A stretch of DNA of 64,000 nucleotides from Clostridiales bacterium (GCA_024698505.1 JAILRE010000050.1:40577-104576), one strand, 5' to 3'; shown: positions 16,805 to 26,052, counted from the stretch's first letter. A program made the numbers and translations. The notes: generated by a model from the letters alone, not told the origin.

Positions 16805-18772
16805 ATGAAAAAGATCTGCTTTATCATGGCTGCCTTCATGCTTATCGCGTGCCTCACCTCCTGCTCTAAGAAAGGGGGGCGCGTCCGCACGGAGAAGATC
16901 GAGGGAAGCCCGCTTTACGTCAGGAAGGTCGAAAACCTGCCCGATGATTTCATAATGGGAATGGACGTCTCCTCCGTCATCGCCGAAGAAAACAGCGGCG
17001 TGAAGTATTACGATTTCGAGGGGAACGAGCAGGATATCTTCGTTACGCTCGCCGACTGCGGCGTGAACACGATAAGGGTCAGGATATGGAACGATCCCTT
17101 CGACGATGAAGACCGCGGCTTCGGAGGCGGCAACTGCGATATAGATACCGCCCTCGCCATCGGAAAGCGCGCGACAGCGGCAGGTCAGAAGCTTCTTCTC
17201 GACTTCCACCTTTCCGATTTCTGGGCGGATCCCGGAAAGCAGTTCTCCCCAAGAGCCTGGAAGGATATGGCTATAGAGGAAAAGACCGAAGCCGCATACC
17301 AATACGTCAAGGATTGCCTCACCAAGCTGAAGAAAGCGGGCGTTAAGGTCGCCATGGTGCAGATAGGCAACGAGACAAATACTGGCATCGCCGGAGAAAA
17401 GACCTGGTTCAACATGCAGTACATAATGCAGGCGGGCTCAAAGGCCGTCAGGGAAGTCATGCCGGAAGCGCTCGTAGCTCTGCATTTCGCAAACCCCGAG
17501 AAGGCGGGAAGCTATGAAGGGATAGCCAAGAAGCTCGATTATTACCAAGTCGATTACGACGTTTTCGCCTCTTCTTATTATCCTTACTGGCACGGTACTC
17601 TCGAGAACCTCGCAAGCGTATTGAACTCCATTTCCAAAACCTACGGCAAAAAGGTGATGGTGATGGAGACCTCCTACGCCTACACCGCCGAGGATACGGA
17701 CTTCAACGGCAACACGATAGGCGACGGCGGCGGGATAGTAAAGAACTACCCCTTTACCGTGCAGGGGCAGGCGAACCTCGTAAGGGACGTTATCGACTGC
17801 GTCGCAAATTCCATGGACAGCGGCATAGGCGTTGTTTACTGGGAGGGCGCGTGGATAACCGTAGGTCAGAACTCATGGGATGAAAATCACGAGCTCTGGG
17901 AGAAATACGGTTCCGGCTGGGCCTCGAGCTTCGCATCGGTCTACGATCCCAACGACGCAGGCAAGTATTACGGCGGCTCTGCCGTAGATAACCAGGCCAT
18001 GTTCGGGCCGGACGGCAAACCCCTTGAATCACTGCGCGTTTTCAATCTCGCAAGGTTCGGGAACGAGGTCGAGCCCAGGGTCGACGCGCTTGAGGACGTG
18101 ACTATCGACGTGGATCTTAACGGAACGATAATCCTTCCCGAAACGGTAAACGCCGTAATGACCGACGACAGCAGGCAGCCCGTTCCCGTCAAGTGGAACG
18201 TTACCGACGCCGAAATTGCGAAGATGTACACAGGCGGCGTGCACACCTACGAAGTGACCGGCGAAGCCGACGGAAGCCCCGTTCGCTGCTTCGTCAACAT
18301 GATCGAATACAACTTCCTGCAAAATTACAGCTTCGAAGACGAAGAGCTTTCGCCTTGGGAGATCGTCGAGCGCGGTCACGCGGACGAGCTTTACGTTGAA
18401 AGCAAGCCCACCGATTCCAAAACGGGCGACAAGCATATGCATTTCTGGAGCGCAGCGAAGAACTCCGTCGATTTCTCGCTCGAGCAGAAGGTCACGGGAC
18501 TTGCGGCGGGAAGCTACAAGTTCACTATCTCCATCATGGGCGGAGACGGAGGCAATACCGAGATATACGCCTACGCCCTTGTCGACGGTACGGAGGTTTC
18601 AAGAGCTCCCCTTAAGATTACCGTTTATAACGAATGGGATACCGCGGTCATCACGGGTATCCGCATCGAGGAAGGGCAGAGCTTAACTGTGGGCATATAC
18701 GTCAATTGCGAAGGCGCGGGAAACGGCGCCTGGGGCAAGATAGACGACGCGCTGCTCAATTCCGAGGGCTGA
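16805..18772 (+). CDS. Arabinogalactan endo-beta-1,4-galactanase lipoprotein (GH53)
   Basis: The start at 16805 (ACGGAGACCGAAAATG) gives a lipoprotein signal with lipobox LTS|C20; an earlier in-frame start inside the previous gene is a shadow. The GH53 barrel (about 45-400) has FIMGMDVSSV, VRIWNDPF, acid/base E190 in QIGNETN and nucleophile E288 in VMETSYAYT. After the barrel come an Ig-like domain of the Big_4 type (about 420-495, VDLNGTIILPETVNAVM) and a C-terminal jelly-roll domain (about 500-650) that looks like a carbohydrate-binding module (NYSFEDEELSPWEI). The 655-residue enzyme should cut beta-1,4-galactan in pectin side chains at the cell surface. Confidence 0.93.
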   Translation: MKKICFIMAAFMLIACLTSCSKKGGRVRTEKIEGSPLYVRKVENLPDDFIMGMDVSSVIAEENSGVKYYDFEGNEQDIFVTLADCGVNTIRVRIWNDPFDDEDRGFGGGNCDIDTALAIGKRATAAGQKLLLDFHLSDFWADPGKQFSPRAWKDMAIEEKTEAAYQYVKDCLTKLKKAGVKVAMVQIGNETNTGIAGEKTWFNMQYIMQAGSKAVREVMPEALVALHFANPEKAGSYEGIAKKLDYYQVDYDVFASSYYPYWHGTLENLASVLNSISKTYGKKVMVMETSYAYTAEDTDFNGNTIGDGGGIVKNYPFTVQGQANLVRDVIDCVANSMDSGIGVVYWEGAWITVGQNSWDENHELWEKYGSGWASSFASVYDPNDAGKYYGGSAVDNQAMFGPDGKPLESLRVFNLARFGNEVEPRVDALEDVTIDVDLNGTIILPETVNAVMTDDSRQPVPVKWNVTDAEIAKMYTGGVHTYEVTGEADGSPVRCFVNMIEYNFLQNYSFEDEELSPWEIVERGHADELYVESKPTDSKTGDKHMHFWSAAKNSVDFSLEQKVTGLAAGSYKFTISIMGGDGGNTEIYAYALVDGTEVSRAPLKITVYNEWDTAVITGIRIEEGQSLTVGIYVNCEGAGNGAWGKIDDALLNSEG

Positions 18773-18788
18773 AAACGGAGAAACGCCG

Positions 18789-20201
18789 ATGGAAACAAAT
18801 CTGTTCCGGAACATTAAAACCATATCGAAAGGCAGAAAAACTGCCTCTTGGATCGTTCGCGCGGCGGCAGTCGCAGCCGCTGCCGCGGTGTTTTCCGTAT
18901 ATCTCTATAAGAATTGGAAAAACTACGATCCTATCTCGCTGCTTGCGGCGTTCCTATCCATTGCCGGATTCGCTGCGGTATTCTGGCTCGCGGCGCCTCG
19001 GCTTATCGATCTGATATGCGGAGACAACGAGTTTTCATCCGCTGAAGTTACAATAAAAGAGCGCTCGCGCACTTTCGTTTTCATCTGCATAGGAGCGCTC
19101 GCGATCCATATCGTCACATTCCTGCTCGGCGTTTTCGTTTTCAAATGGTTCAATGCCTCTCCGAACGCCACGTTCGCGTATTGCTTCCGCACCTCGTGGA
19201 TGAAGAGCAACACCGACGCGGGCCATTACATCACCATCGCAGAGAACTGGTATGTCAGGGAGGGAAACGACAAGCTCCTCATAGTCTTCTTCCCCATGCT
19301 TCCCGTGCTGATGCGCGCGCTCAACTTCATCACCCGCGACAGCTACGTTTCGGCGCTTATAATCAATTCCACCGCAACTGCGCTCGCTTCGGGCATGATC
19401 TATCTGACGTTCGTTCCCGTTATGGGAGATAAGCGCTCAAAGGCCGGGGCGTTTATCGCCCTGCTCCTCCCCGGCGCGATATTCCTCAATTCGCCGATGA
19501 CGGAGCCTCTGTTCCTGCTGTTCTCGGCCTGCGCGTTCTGCTTCATGCAAAAGCGCCTGTACGTTCCCGCGGGGATATTCACAGCGCTTGCTGGATTCAC
19601 CCGCTCGCTTGGCGTCCTCATCGCCGTACCCATAGCGCTCGTCGGCATAGGGCATCTCGCAGGTCTTATCAAAAGGAAGCGTCCTATTGCAAAGACACTC
19701 GTTCTTCTGCTATTAGGACTCCTTATATCAACGTTCGGCACGCTCGGATATCTTGCGATAAACTATTCGATACACGGCGACTGCCTCAAATTCTTTGAAT
19801 TCCAGTGGAGCAACTGGCATCAGAAGGCCTGCCCGTTCTTCGATACGGTAAGGTATATCACGAAATACAGCATGCAGAACGCCGTCGAGGCGCCTCCCAA
19901 GTTCTGGTCGCTGTGGTTCCCTCAGCTCGTATGCATATTCGCGTCCCTGCTGCTCGTCGGGTCCAAGGCAAGGAAGCTCCCGGCCTCCTATACCGTATTT
20001 TTCCTTTGCTATTTCGCGGTGGCTGTAGGCTGTACCTGGCTGCTCTCATCAGTGAGGTATCTCTCCGCCTGCCTGCCGCTCATAGCGGCCGCGGCAATGC
20101 TCTGCAATAAGAAGCTCGGCGCAGCGGCGGTATTCTCCTTAACGGTCGTTCTTTACGCAGTATATCTTGTAATGTACATGATGAGGATGTCCGTCTATTA
20201 G
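18789..20201 (+). CDS. PIG-V-like integral membrane glycosyltransferase
   Basis: The 470-residue protein has about ten hydrophobic helices and the extracytoplasmic segment SNTDAGHYITIAENWYV after the second or third helix, followed by FFPMLPVLMRAL. The (W/T)DAxxYxxIAxxWY pattern with the following FFPLYPxL is typical of the PIG-V/GT76-like membrane mannosyltransferase group in bacteria. Such enzymes transfer sugars from lipid-linked donors on the outer face of the membrane. The acceptor is unknown. Start at 18789 has a GGAGAAACGCCG ribosome binding site and follows the galactanase by 16 bases. An alternative is a general uncharacterised polytopic protein. Confidence 0.72.
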   Translation: METNLFRNIKTISKGRKTASWIVRAAAVAAAAAVFSVYLYKNWKNYDPISLLAAFLSIAGFAAVFWLAAPRLIDLICGDNEFSSAEVTIKERSRTFVFICIGALAIHIVTFLLGVFVFKWFNASPNATFAYCFRTSWMKSNTDAGHYITIAENWYVREGNDKLLIVFFPMLPVLMRALNFITRDSYVSALIINSTATALASGMIYLTFVPVMGDKRSKAGAFIALLLPGAIFLNSPMTEPLFLLFSACAFCFMQKRLYVPAGIFTALAGFTRSLGVLIAVPIALVGIGHLAGLIKRKRPIAKTLVLLLLGLLISTFGTLGYLAINYSIHGDCLKFFEFQWSNWHQKACPFFDTVRYITKYSMQNAVEAPPKFWSLWFPQLVCIFASLLLVGSKARKLPASYTVFFLCYFAVAVGCTWLLSSVRYLSACLPLIAAAAMLCNKKLGAAAVFSLTVVLYAVYLVMYMMRMSVY

Positions 20202-20233
20202 GCTAAAAACGCGATCATATCGTAAATTATTTA

Positions 20234-20266
20234 CCGCTTTCTCCGGTTCGGGGAAAGCGGCGCTTA
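20234..20266 (+). terminator. Possible terminator after the glycosyltransferase gene
   Basis: CCGCTTTC and GAAAGCGG form an eight-base stem with a ten-base loop, followed by CGCTTATTTG, which is only moderately T-rich. It lies 33 bases after the stop at 20201. The rest of the 305-base gap to the next gene contains AT-rich DNA, a promoter at 20369 and a leader of about 100 bases without an open frame. Confidence 0.45.
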
Positions 20267-20368
20267 TTTGTGAAAACTAATAATCAGCTTCGCACATTTC
20301 GATTCAGTATACGGCAAAATACGTTTAGCCGATTAATAATTTTCCGAATATAAAATCGATCAAAGCTG

Positions 20369-20397
20369 TTGACATTTTTGTGAAACCGATGTATATT
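20369..20397 (+). promoter_or_regulatory. Strong promoter for the maltodextrin transporter operon
   Basis: TTGACA (20369-20374) and TATATT (20392-20397) are 17 bases apart. The transcript would have a leader of about 100 bases before the binding-protein gene, whose ATG has AGGAGG eight bases upstream. No clear CcpA or LacI-type operator palindrome could be recognised; GTGAAACCGATG inside the spacer is only a partial match to a catabolite-repression site. Confidence 0.7.
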
Positions 20398-20506
20398 TAA
20401 CACATAAAAGGTATTCGTCCCAAATATGGCTTTTCGCCGTAAGCGGGTCCGTGCCTTTTGAAGTTGCTTTTCATGTATACTACAATGAAAATAGGAGGTA
20501 AAAACA

Positions 20507-22078
20507 ATGAAAAGAACTTTAGCTCTTATTATGGCTCTCATCATGGTCGTAGCTCTTGCAGCCTGCAAGAAGCCCGAGCCCGACAACAAGCCCGACGACC
20601 AGCAGCCCAGCAATGAGCTTGCCGGCACCTATGACATCAAGGTATGGTGCGGCGAAGATATCGTTGAGCTCACCAAGCAGCAGATCGCCAAGTTCAACGA
20701 AGAGAACAAGGATGCCGGCATCGTCATCAACGCCGACGTCCAGGGCGTCAGCGAAAGCACCGCTGCCAACGACATGATCACCGACATCGAGGCCGGCGCG
20801 GACATCTTCTGCTTCCCGCAGGATCAGTTCGCCAGGCTGGTACAGGCCGGCGCTCTGTCTGAGCTCGGCGCAGGCGCAAGCGAGTTCGTAAAGACGAACA
20901 ACGCCGAGGACTCCGTTGCCGCTGCCACTGCGGGCGAGAAGATCTACGCTTATCCTCTCACCGCCGATAACGGTTACTTCATGTACTATGACAAGTCCGT
21001 CATCCCCGAGACCGATATCGATTCTCTCGAAGCCCTGATCAAGGACTGCGAGGACAACGGCAGGTACTTCGCTATGGAGACCAACACCTCCGCCTGGTAC
21101 ATCGCGGCCTTCTTCTTTGCCACCGGCTGTAAGTCCGAGTGGGTCACCAATGACGACGGCGAGTTCGAATCCGTTAACGACACCTTCGATTCCCCCGAGG
21201 GCCTCATCGCCGCCAAGGGTCTGAAGAAGCTTCAGGATTCCCCCGCTCACATCAGCTCCTCCGCCGCCGATGAATTCGGCAAGAGCGCTGCCGTTCTCGT
21301 CTCCGGTACCTGGGCGTACAACAACGTTCTCAGCATCCTCGGCGAAAACATGGGCGTTGCCGATCTGCCCTCCTTCGAGGTAGACGGTCAGCAGTATCAC
21401 CTCGGTTCCTTCTCCGGCTACAAGCTCATGGGTGTTAAGCCCTGCTCCGACGCCAAGAGGGCTGCCGTTCTCAACAAGCTCGCTCAGTATCTTACCGGCG
21501 AGACCTGCCAGAACGAGCGCTTCGCGGCTGTAAGCTGGGGTCCCTCCAACAAGGCCGCTCAGGGTTCCGACGCCGTTAAGGCCAACCCCGCTCTCGTTGC
21601 TCTCAACCAGCAGGCCGCTTATGCTACCATTCAGGGCCAGATTCACGGTTCCTGGTGGGATATCGCCAAGGTCATCGGCGACGACGTTAAGGACGCTACC
21701 GACGAAGCCGGTCTCCAGGCTGCTCTTACCAACTACCACAACAAGATGAACGAGCTCTTCAACATGACCGATGATCAGAAGAACGCTTGGAGCGTAATCG
21801 GCACCTGCAACTCCGTTGACGGATTCTTCTACACCGATTACACCGACGAGACCCGTTCCAACTGGGCTGAGGACATCCCCATGCAGGAAGTCTCCGACGG
21901 CATCTGGAGGACCGTACAGGCCTGGGCTATGGAAGCCGGCTGTGAGTTCAAGTGCCGCAAGGGCGGTTCCTGGGACGAGGCTATCCCCGCCGATAACTTC
22001 AAGGTAGAAGAGGCCGGCACCTACTACGTCGAGCTCGACGTCAACGCCGGTACCATCACTCTCGTTCCCGCTGAATAA
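20507..22078 (+). CDS. Maltodextrin-type ABC transporter substrate-binding lipoprotein with C-terminal starch-binding-like domain
   Basis: The 523-residue protein has a lipoprotein signal with lipobox ALAA|C20 and a charged, Pro/Asp-rich linker. The body (about 45-415) is a type-I extracellular solute-binding fold like MalE/MdxE, e.g. GADIFCFPQDQFARLVQAGAL and AFEVDG-like closing strands. After that a separate module begins at about residue 425 with WSVIGTCNSVDGFFYTD, then IWRTVQAWAMEAGCEFKCRKG and TYYVELDVNAGTITL. This is the pattern of starch-binding SusE/SusF-like or X25-type modules. Such a module on a binding protein is unusual and suggests tighter capture of malto-oligosaccharides. The permease and ATPase genes follow. 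The call as maltodextrin-specific is inferred from the family and the neighbouring amylase. Confidence 0.88.
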   Translation: MKRTLALIMALIMVVALAACKKPEPDNKPDDQQPSNELAGTYDIKVWCGEDIVELTKQQIAKFNEENKDAGIVINADVQGVSESTAANDMITDIEAGADIFCFPQDQFARLVQAGALSELGAGASEFVKTNNAEDSVAAATAGEKIYAYPLTADNGYFMYYDKSVIPETDIDSLEALIKDCEDNGRYFAMETNTSAWYIAAFFFATGCKSEWVTNDDGEFESVNDTFDSPEGLIAAKGLKKLQDSPAHISSSAADEFGKSAAVLVSGTWAYNNVLSILGENMGVADLPSFEVDGQQYHLGSFSGYKLMGVKPCSDAKRAAVLNKLAQYLTGETCQNERFAAVSWGPSNKAAQGSDAVKANPALVALNQQAAYATIQGQIHGSWWDIAKVIGDDVKDATDEAGLQAALTNYHNKMNELFNMTDDQKNAWSVIGTCNSVDGFFYTDYTDETRSNWAEDIPMQEVSDGIWRTVQAWAMEAGCEFKCRKGGSWDEAIPADNFKVEEAGTYYVELDVNAGTITLVPAE

Positions 22079-22091
22079 TCGAATAAGTTCC

Positions 22092-22176
22092 GATCCATTA
22101 CGTTAAAGCGTTAGCTTTAATCGGATCTGACAGAAATCGGATTTTGGTTGGAGCCGACAACACGGCTCCAACCTTT
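22092..22176 (+). promoter_or_regulatory. Two intercistronic stem-loops between binding-protein and permease genes
   Basis: The first structure (22092-22127) pairs GATCC and TTAAAGC with GCTTTAA and GGATC. The second (22146-22173) has perfect 11-base arms GGTTGGAGCCG and CGGCTCCAACC with a six-base loop, followed by TTTCTT. The second could act as a partial terminator. Together they would lower permease expression relative to binding protein, or protect the upstream message; both are known solutions in ABC transporter operons. Confidence 0.6.
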
Positions 22177-22196
22177 CTTATAACCGGGGGTATAAT

Positions 22197-23738
22197 ATGA
22201 GAAAATACACCGATCTGGAATATCTGAAGCTCAACAAATGGCAGCGAGCCGGCCATAAAATACTGAGCTTCTTCGCGGGTATCCCCCAAGGCATCTGGAA
22301 TTTCATCAAGAAGATCGGCCTCGGCTTAGGCAAAGCCGGCAAGGCCATTGGCGCGGAATTCAAAGACATAGTGGATACCTTCGTGCACGGCGATTGGAAA
22401 ACCAAGCTTTCATTCCCGATAATGGGTTTTGGCAGCATCGCCAGGGGGCAGGTGCTTCGCGGCATCCTGTTCCTCCTCTTTGAGATCATATTCATAGGCT
22501 ACATGGTGCTGACAGGCGGTTACTGGCTCTCCATGCTGCCTTCGCTCGGCAAACAGGGCCCCGAGAAGGGATACGATCCCATCTACGATCAGCCCATCAC
22601 CATCTTCCATGACGACTCCTTCAAGATACTTCTTTACGGAGTCCTCACCATCTTCTTCATCATCGCATTCATCTACACATGGCGCGTCAACGTCCGTCAG
22701 AACAAGATCTCCGAGGAGATCCTCAAGTCCGGCAAGAAGCTCAAATCCGGCAAGGACGATCTTCGTTCGATGGTCGATGATAATTTCCACAAGACACTGC
22801 TTGCCCTGCCCATGACCGGCATAGTGATCTTCACCGTGCTGCCAATGGTGTTCATGGTGCTCGTCGCATTTACCAATTACAGCGCGGCCTATAACGGATA
22901 CAGCAACAACCTGTTCCACTGGGTCGGGCTGGACAAGTTCAATCAGCTCCTCTCCTGGAAGAGCGTGCAGGGCGGACAGAGCTATGCCGCGACATTCGGC
23001 GAAATACTCGTTTGGACGCTGATCTGGGCGTTCCTTGCGACGTTCACGAACTATTTCCTCGGCATACTCGTCGCTATGATGATCAACAAGAAGGGCATAC
23101 AGTTCAAGAAGGTATGGCGTACGATACTCGTTCTCACGATAGCGATACCGCAGTTCATCTCCCTGATGTACGTTTCGAAGCTGTTCGCCGAAAACGGTTA
23201 CTTCAACCTGAAGCTCTTCAACGATATGCACCTGTTCACGAAGGCTCTGCCCTTCTGGCAAGATAAGACTTGGGCGAGGGTAATGGTCGTTCTGATCAAC
23301 ATCTGGATAGGTATCCCCTACCTCATGCTGATGGCGACCGGTATCCTTATGAACATCCCGCAGGATCTTTACGAGTCCGCCAAGATCGACGGCGCGAGCG
23401 CATGGCAGCAGTACAGGAAGATCACCCTTCCCTATATGCTGTTCGTTACCGGCCCGTATCTTCTTACGAGCTTCATCGGCAATATGAATAACTTCAACGT
23501 TATCTACCTGCTGACCGGCGGCGCTCCCGTTAACCCGGCTGCTTCCTCTGCGGCCGGCTCCGTAGGCTATACGGACCTTCTGATCACCTGGCTGTTCAAG
23601 ATCACGCAGGGCGGTGAGAAAGCCGATTACGCGCTCGCATCCGTTATCGGTATTCTCGTATTCCTCGTCGTATCGCTGATCTCGCTCGTTGTTTACGGCC
23701 TTATGCCTTCAGTAAAGAATGAGGAGGATTTCCAATGA
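22197..23738 (+). CDS. Maltodextrin ABC transporter permease, MalF/MdxF-like
   Basis: The 513-residue protein has a cytoplasmic, amphipathic N-terminus of about 75 residues (GIPQGIWNFIKKIGLGLGKAG), a helix pair near 80-110, further membrane helices and the BPD_transp_1 core. The EAA-type loop YESAKIDGASAWQQYRKITLP (about residues 395-415) contacts the ATPase. A large segment between about 120 and 200 contains charged and periplasm-type sequence as in long MalF proteins. The gene begins five bases after a TATAAT sequence and GGGGG acts as ribosome binding site. It overlaps the next permease by four bases (ATGA). Confidence 0.9.
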   Translation: MRKYTDLEYLKLNKWQRAGHKILSFFAGIPQGIWNFIKKIGLGLGKAGKAIGAEFKDIVDTFVHGDWKTKLSFPIMGFGSIARGQVLRGILFLLFEIIFIGYMVLTGGYWLSMLPSLGKQGPEKGYDPIYDQPITIFHDDSFKILLYGVLTIFFIIAFIYTWRVNVRQNKISEEILKSGKKLKSGKDDLRSMVDDNFHKTLLALPMTGIVIFTVLPMVFMVLVAFTNYSAAYNGYSNNLFHWVGLDKFNQLLSWKSVQGGQSYAATFGEILVWTLIWAFLATFTNYFLGILVAMMINKKGIQFKKVWRTILVLTIAIPQFISLMYVSKLFAENGYFNLKLFNDMHLFTKALPFWQDKTWARVMVVLINIWIGIPYLMLMATGILMNIPQDLYESAKIDGASAWQQYRKITLPYMLFVTGPYLLTSFIGNMNNFNVIYLLTGGAPVNPAASSAAGSVGYTDLLITWLFKITQGGEKADYALASVIGILVFLVVSLISLVVYGLMPSVKNEEDFQ

Positions 23739-24892
23739 AAACGCGTAAAAGTCTTCCGTCCGGCATTGTTATGCTGATAGTCGCCGCGTGCCTCATTGCG
23801 GTATGCGCTCCCCTCATTCTGTGGATCCGTCACGCCGCGGCAATGGATTCGGCCTCGTTCATGGAGACCTGTCAGACCATCGTTCACCGCATAGCGCATC
23901 CCTTCCCGATCGATCCCGATCATATGGGCGCCGTGCTCCTGACGATACTGATGCTCCTGCTGCTGGCCATCGCCGTTGTGCTCGTCATTGTGGCCGTGAT
24001 CAACCTCTTAAGGGGGCCGCGCGATGAGCAGTCGAGGCATATGGGCCTCAGAACGGCCAACGCGATCTCCAACACGGCAATACATATACTGCTTGTCGTA
24101 ATAAGCGTTATATGGCTGCTCCCCTTCATATTCATCGTACTTCAGTCCTTCCGCGTGGAGAGCACGTATCAGGTCGGCTACATCATTCCTGAGAAATGGG
24201 GCTTTGATAACTACGTCAGCATATTCTCCGCCGGCTCCAATTTCCCGCGGTGGTATCTGAACACCTTCATCATGGCGCTTGCGACCGCCGTACTGCAGAC
24301 CGTTATAGTGCTCTGCATGAGCTACACCCTCTCCCGCTTCCGCTTCAAAATGCGTAAGCCTCTGATGAAGTTCATGCTCGTGCTCGGCATGTTCCCCGGC
24401 ATCCTCGGAATGATCATCCTGTACAGGATCCTCTCCGACCTCGGTCTCACTCAGGCGCACGCCGTACCCGGTTTGATCCTCGTCTACGTCGCATCCTCCG
24501 GTATGGGATATTACGTATCCAAGGGCTTCTTCGATACGATCCCGAAATCGCTGGATGAAGCCGCAAGGGTCGACGGCGCGACAAGAGCTCAGGTCTTGTT
24601 CAAGATCATACTTCCCCTTTCGAAGCCTATCGTCATTTACACGATACTGACCGCCTTCATGGCGCCGTGGGGCGATTTCGTATTCGCCAAGTACGCATCT
24701 ATGAACAACCAGCTCGGCATGAACGTCGCCGTTGGTATGAACACCTGGCTGGCAACGCCCAGTATGCTCTTCGCGAACTACACCAAGTTCTGCGCGGGCG
24801 GCGTCGTTGTCGCGATACCCGTCGTTATCCTCTTCATGTGCCTGCAGAGGTACTACGTTGAGGGCGTAACCGGCGGCGCGGTAAAAGGCTGA
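23735..24892 (+). CDS. Maltodextrin ABC transporter permease, MalG/MdxG-like, with N-terminal extension
   Basis: At 385 residues this is about 100 longer than the usual MalG. The extra N-terminal part has two hydrophobic helices (about 11-31 and 68-90) around a polar loop with GGGC-free, His-rich sequence, and ends in a charged stretch RGPRDEQSRH. The MalG core starts near residue 110 and contains the EAA loop LDEAARVDGATRAQVLFKIILP (about 268-289). The GAGGAGGATTTCCA before the start and the ATGA overlap with the MalF-like gene support coupled translation. Together with the preceding permease it should form the transmembrane channel. Confidence 0.9.
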   Translation: MKTRKSLPSGIVMLIVAACLIAVCAPLILWIRHAAAMDSASFMETCQTIVHRIAHPFPIDPDHMGAVLLTILMLLLLAIAVVLVIVAVINLLRGPRDEQSRHMGLRTANAISNTAIHILLVVISVIWLLPFIFIVLQSFRVESTYQVGYIIPEKWGFDNYVSIFSAGSNFPRWYLNTFIMALATAVLQTVIVLCMSYTLSRFRFKMRKPLMKFMLVLGMFPGILGMIILYRILSDLGLTQAHAVPGLILVYVASSGMGYYVSKGFFDTIPKSLDEAARVDGATRAQVLFKIILPLSKPIVIYTILTAFMAPWGDFVFAKYASMNNQLGMNVAVGMNTWLATPSMLFANYTKFCAGGVVVAIPVVILFMCLQRYYVEGVTGGAVKG

Positions 24893-24924
24893 TGATCGGG
24901 AATCGTTGAAAGGAGTAATTAATT

Positions 24925-26052
24925 ATGGCAAGCGTTAAATTGACTAACGTCAAAAAGATCTATGATAACAAAGTCGTTGCCGTACACGATTTCAACCTCG
25001 ATATAAAGGATAAGGAATTCGTTGTATTCGTCGGCCCCTCCGGCTGCGGCAAATCCACCACTCTTCGTATGGTCGCCGGTCTTGAAGAGATCAGCGAAGG
25101 TACGGTCGAAATCGACGGCGAGGTCGTGAACGATCTTCAGCCGAAGGACAGGAACATTGCTATGGTCTTCCAGAACTACGCTCTGTATCCTCATATGACC
25201 GTATATGACAATATCGCGTTCTCCCTCCGTCTGCAGAAGCTCCCGGAGGACGTCATCTACAACAAGGTGACGAACGCTGCCGAGATACTCGGCATAACCG
25301 ATTACCTCATGCGCAAGCCCCGCGCGCTCTCCGGCGGACAGCGTCAGCGTGTCGCCATCGGCCGCGCGATGGTGCGTGATTCCAAGGTCTTCCTCATGGA
25401 CGAGCCTCTTTCCAACCTGGATGCGAAGCTGCGCAACCAGATGCGCGCCGAGATAATCCTTCTCAGGCAGAAGCTCAATACGACGTTCATCTACGTCACC
25501 CATGACCAGACCGAAGCTATGACCCTCGGCGACCGCATAGTCATCATGAAGGACGGCTACATCATGCAGGTCGGTACCCCCACCGAGGTGTTCGAGATGC
25601 CCGAAAACCTCTTCGTCGCGGAGTTCATCGGCGCTCCCAAGATGAACATAATGCACACCGAGCTCTCCTGTGAGAACGGCAAGTATTACGTACATCCCTT
25701 CGGCGCAAGGCTCCCCGTTGAGGGCGATAAGGGAGCCAAGCTCAACGAGCTTAGGGTCCCCGGCAAGCAGATCATACTGGGCGTTCGTCCCGAGCATATC
25801 CAGCTCGCCAAGGAAGCCGGCCCCAACACGATCCCCGTTAAGCTTGAGGTCAACGAAATGATGGGCAGCGAGCTCCATCTGCACGTCTACACCGAGGACG
25901 GCACGAGGCTCATCGTTCGCGTTCCCACCATCGATCTCGATCCCGAGCAGAGGAATTCCCTCGTTCAAGGAGCCGCGCTCAACATCACGTTCGGCGGCAA
26001 GGTAATGCACTTCTTCGATAAGGAGACCGAGCATAACATCCTTCTCCCGTAA
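24925..26052 (+). CDS. Sugar ABC transporter ATP-binding protein, MsmX/MalK/UgpC-like
   Basis: The 375-residue ATPase has Walker A GPSGCGKST (about residues 38-46), signature LSGGQRQRVAIGRA, Walker B VFLMDEPLSNLD and the switch histidine in VTHDQTEAM. A C-terminal OB-type regulatory domain (about 240-375) is characteristic of MalK/UgpC/MsmX proteins. It probably powers the preceding permease pair; in many Bacillota such an ATPase also serves several sugar transporters. AAAGGAG lies about nine bases before the ATG. It is followed by a terminator, so it ends the operon. Confidence 0.95.
   Translation: MASVKLTNVKKIYDNKVVAVHDFNLDIKDKEFVVFVGPSGCGKSTTLRMVAGLEEISEGTVEIDGEVVNDLQPKDRNIAMVFQNYALYPHMTVYDNIAFSLRLQKLPEDVIYNKVTNAAEILGITDYLMRKPRALSGGQRQRVAIGRAMVRDSKVFLMDEPLSNLDAKLRNQMRAEIILLRQKLNTTFIYVTHDQTEAMTLGDRIVIMKDGYIMQVGTPTEVFEMPENLFVAEFIGAPKMNIMHTELSCENGKYYVHPFGARLPVEGDKGAKLNELRVPGKQIILGVRPEHIQLAKEAGPNTIPVKLEVNEMMGSELHLHVYTEDGTRLIVRVPTIDLDPEQRNSLVQGAALNITFGGKVMHFFDKETEHNILLP

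Noticed and set aside
20369..20397. Catabolite-repression (cre) operator over the maltodextrin promoter
   Set aside because: Only part of the consensus is met; the symmetrical second half is missing.
22191..22196. TATAAT as a separate promoter for the permease genes
   Set aside because: It ends at the base before the ATG and has no -35 at a suitable distance; a transcript from it would lack the start codon.
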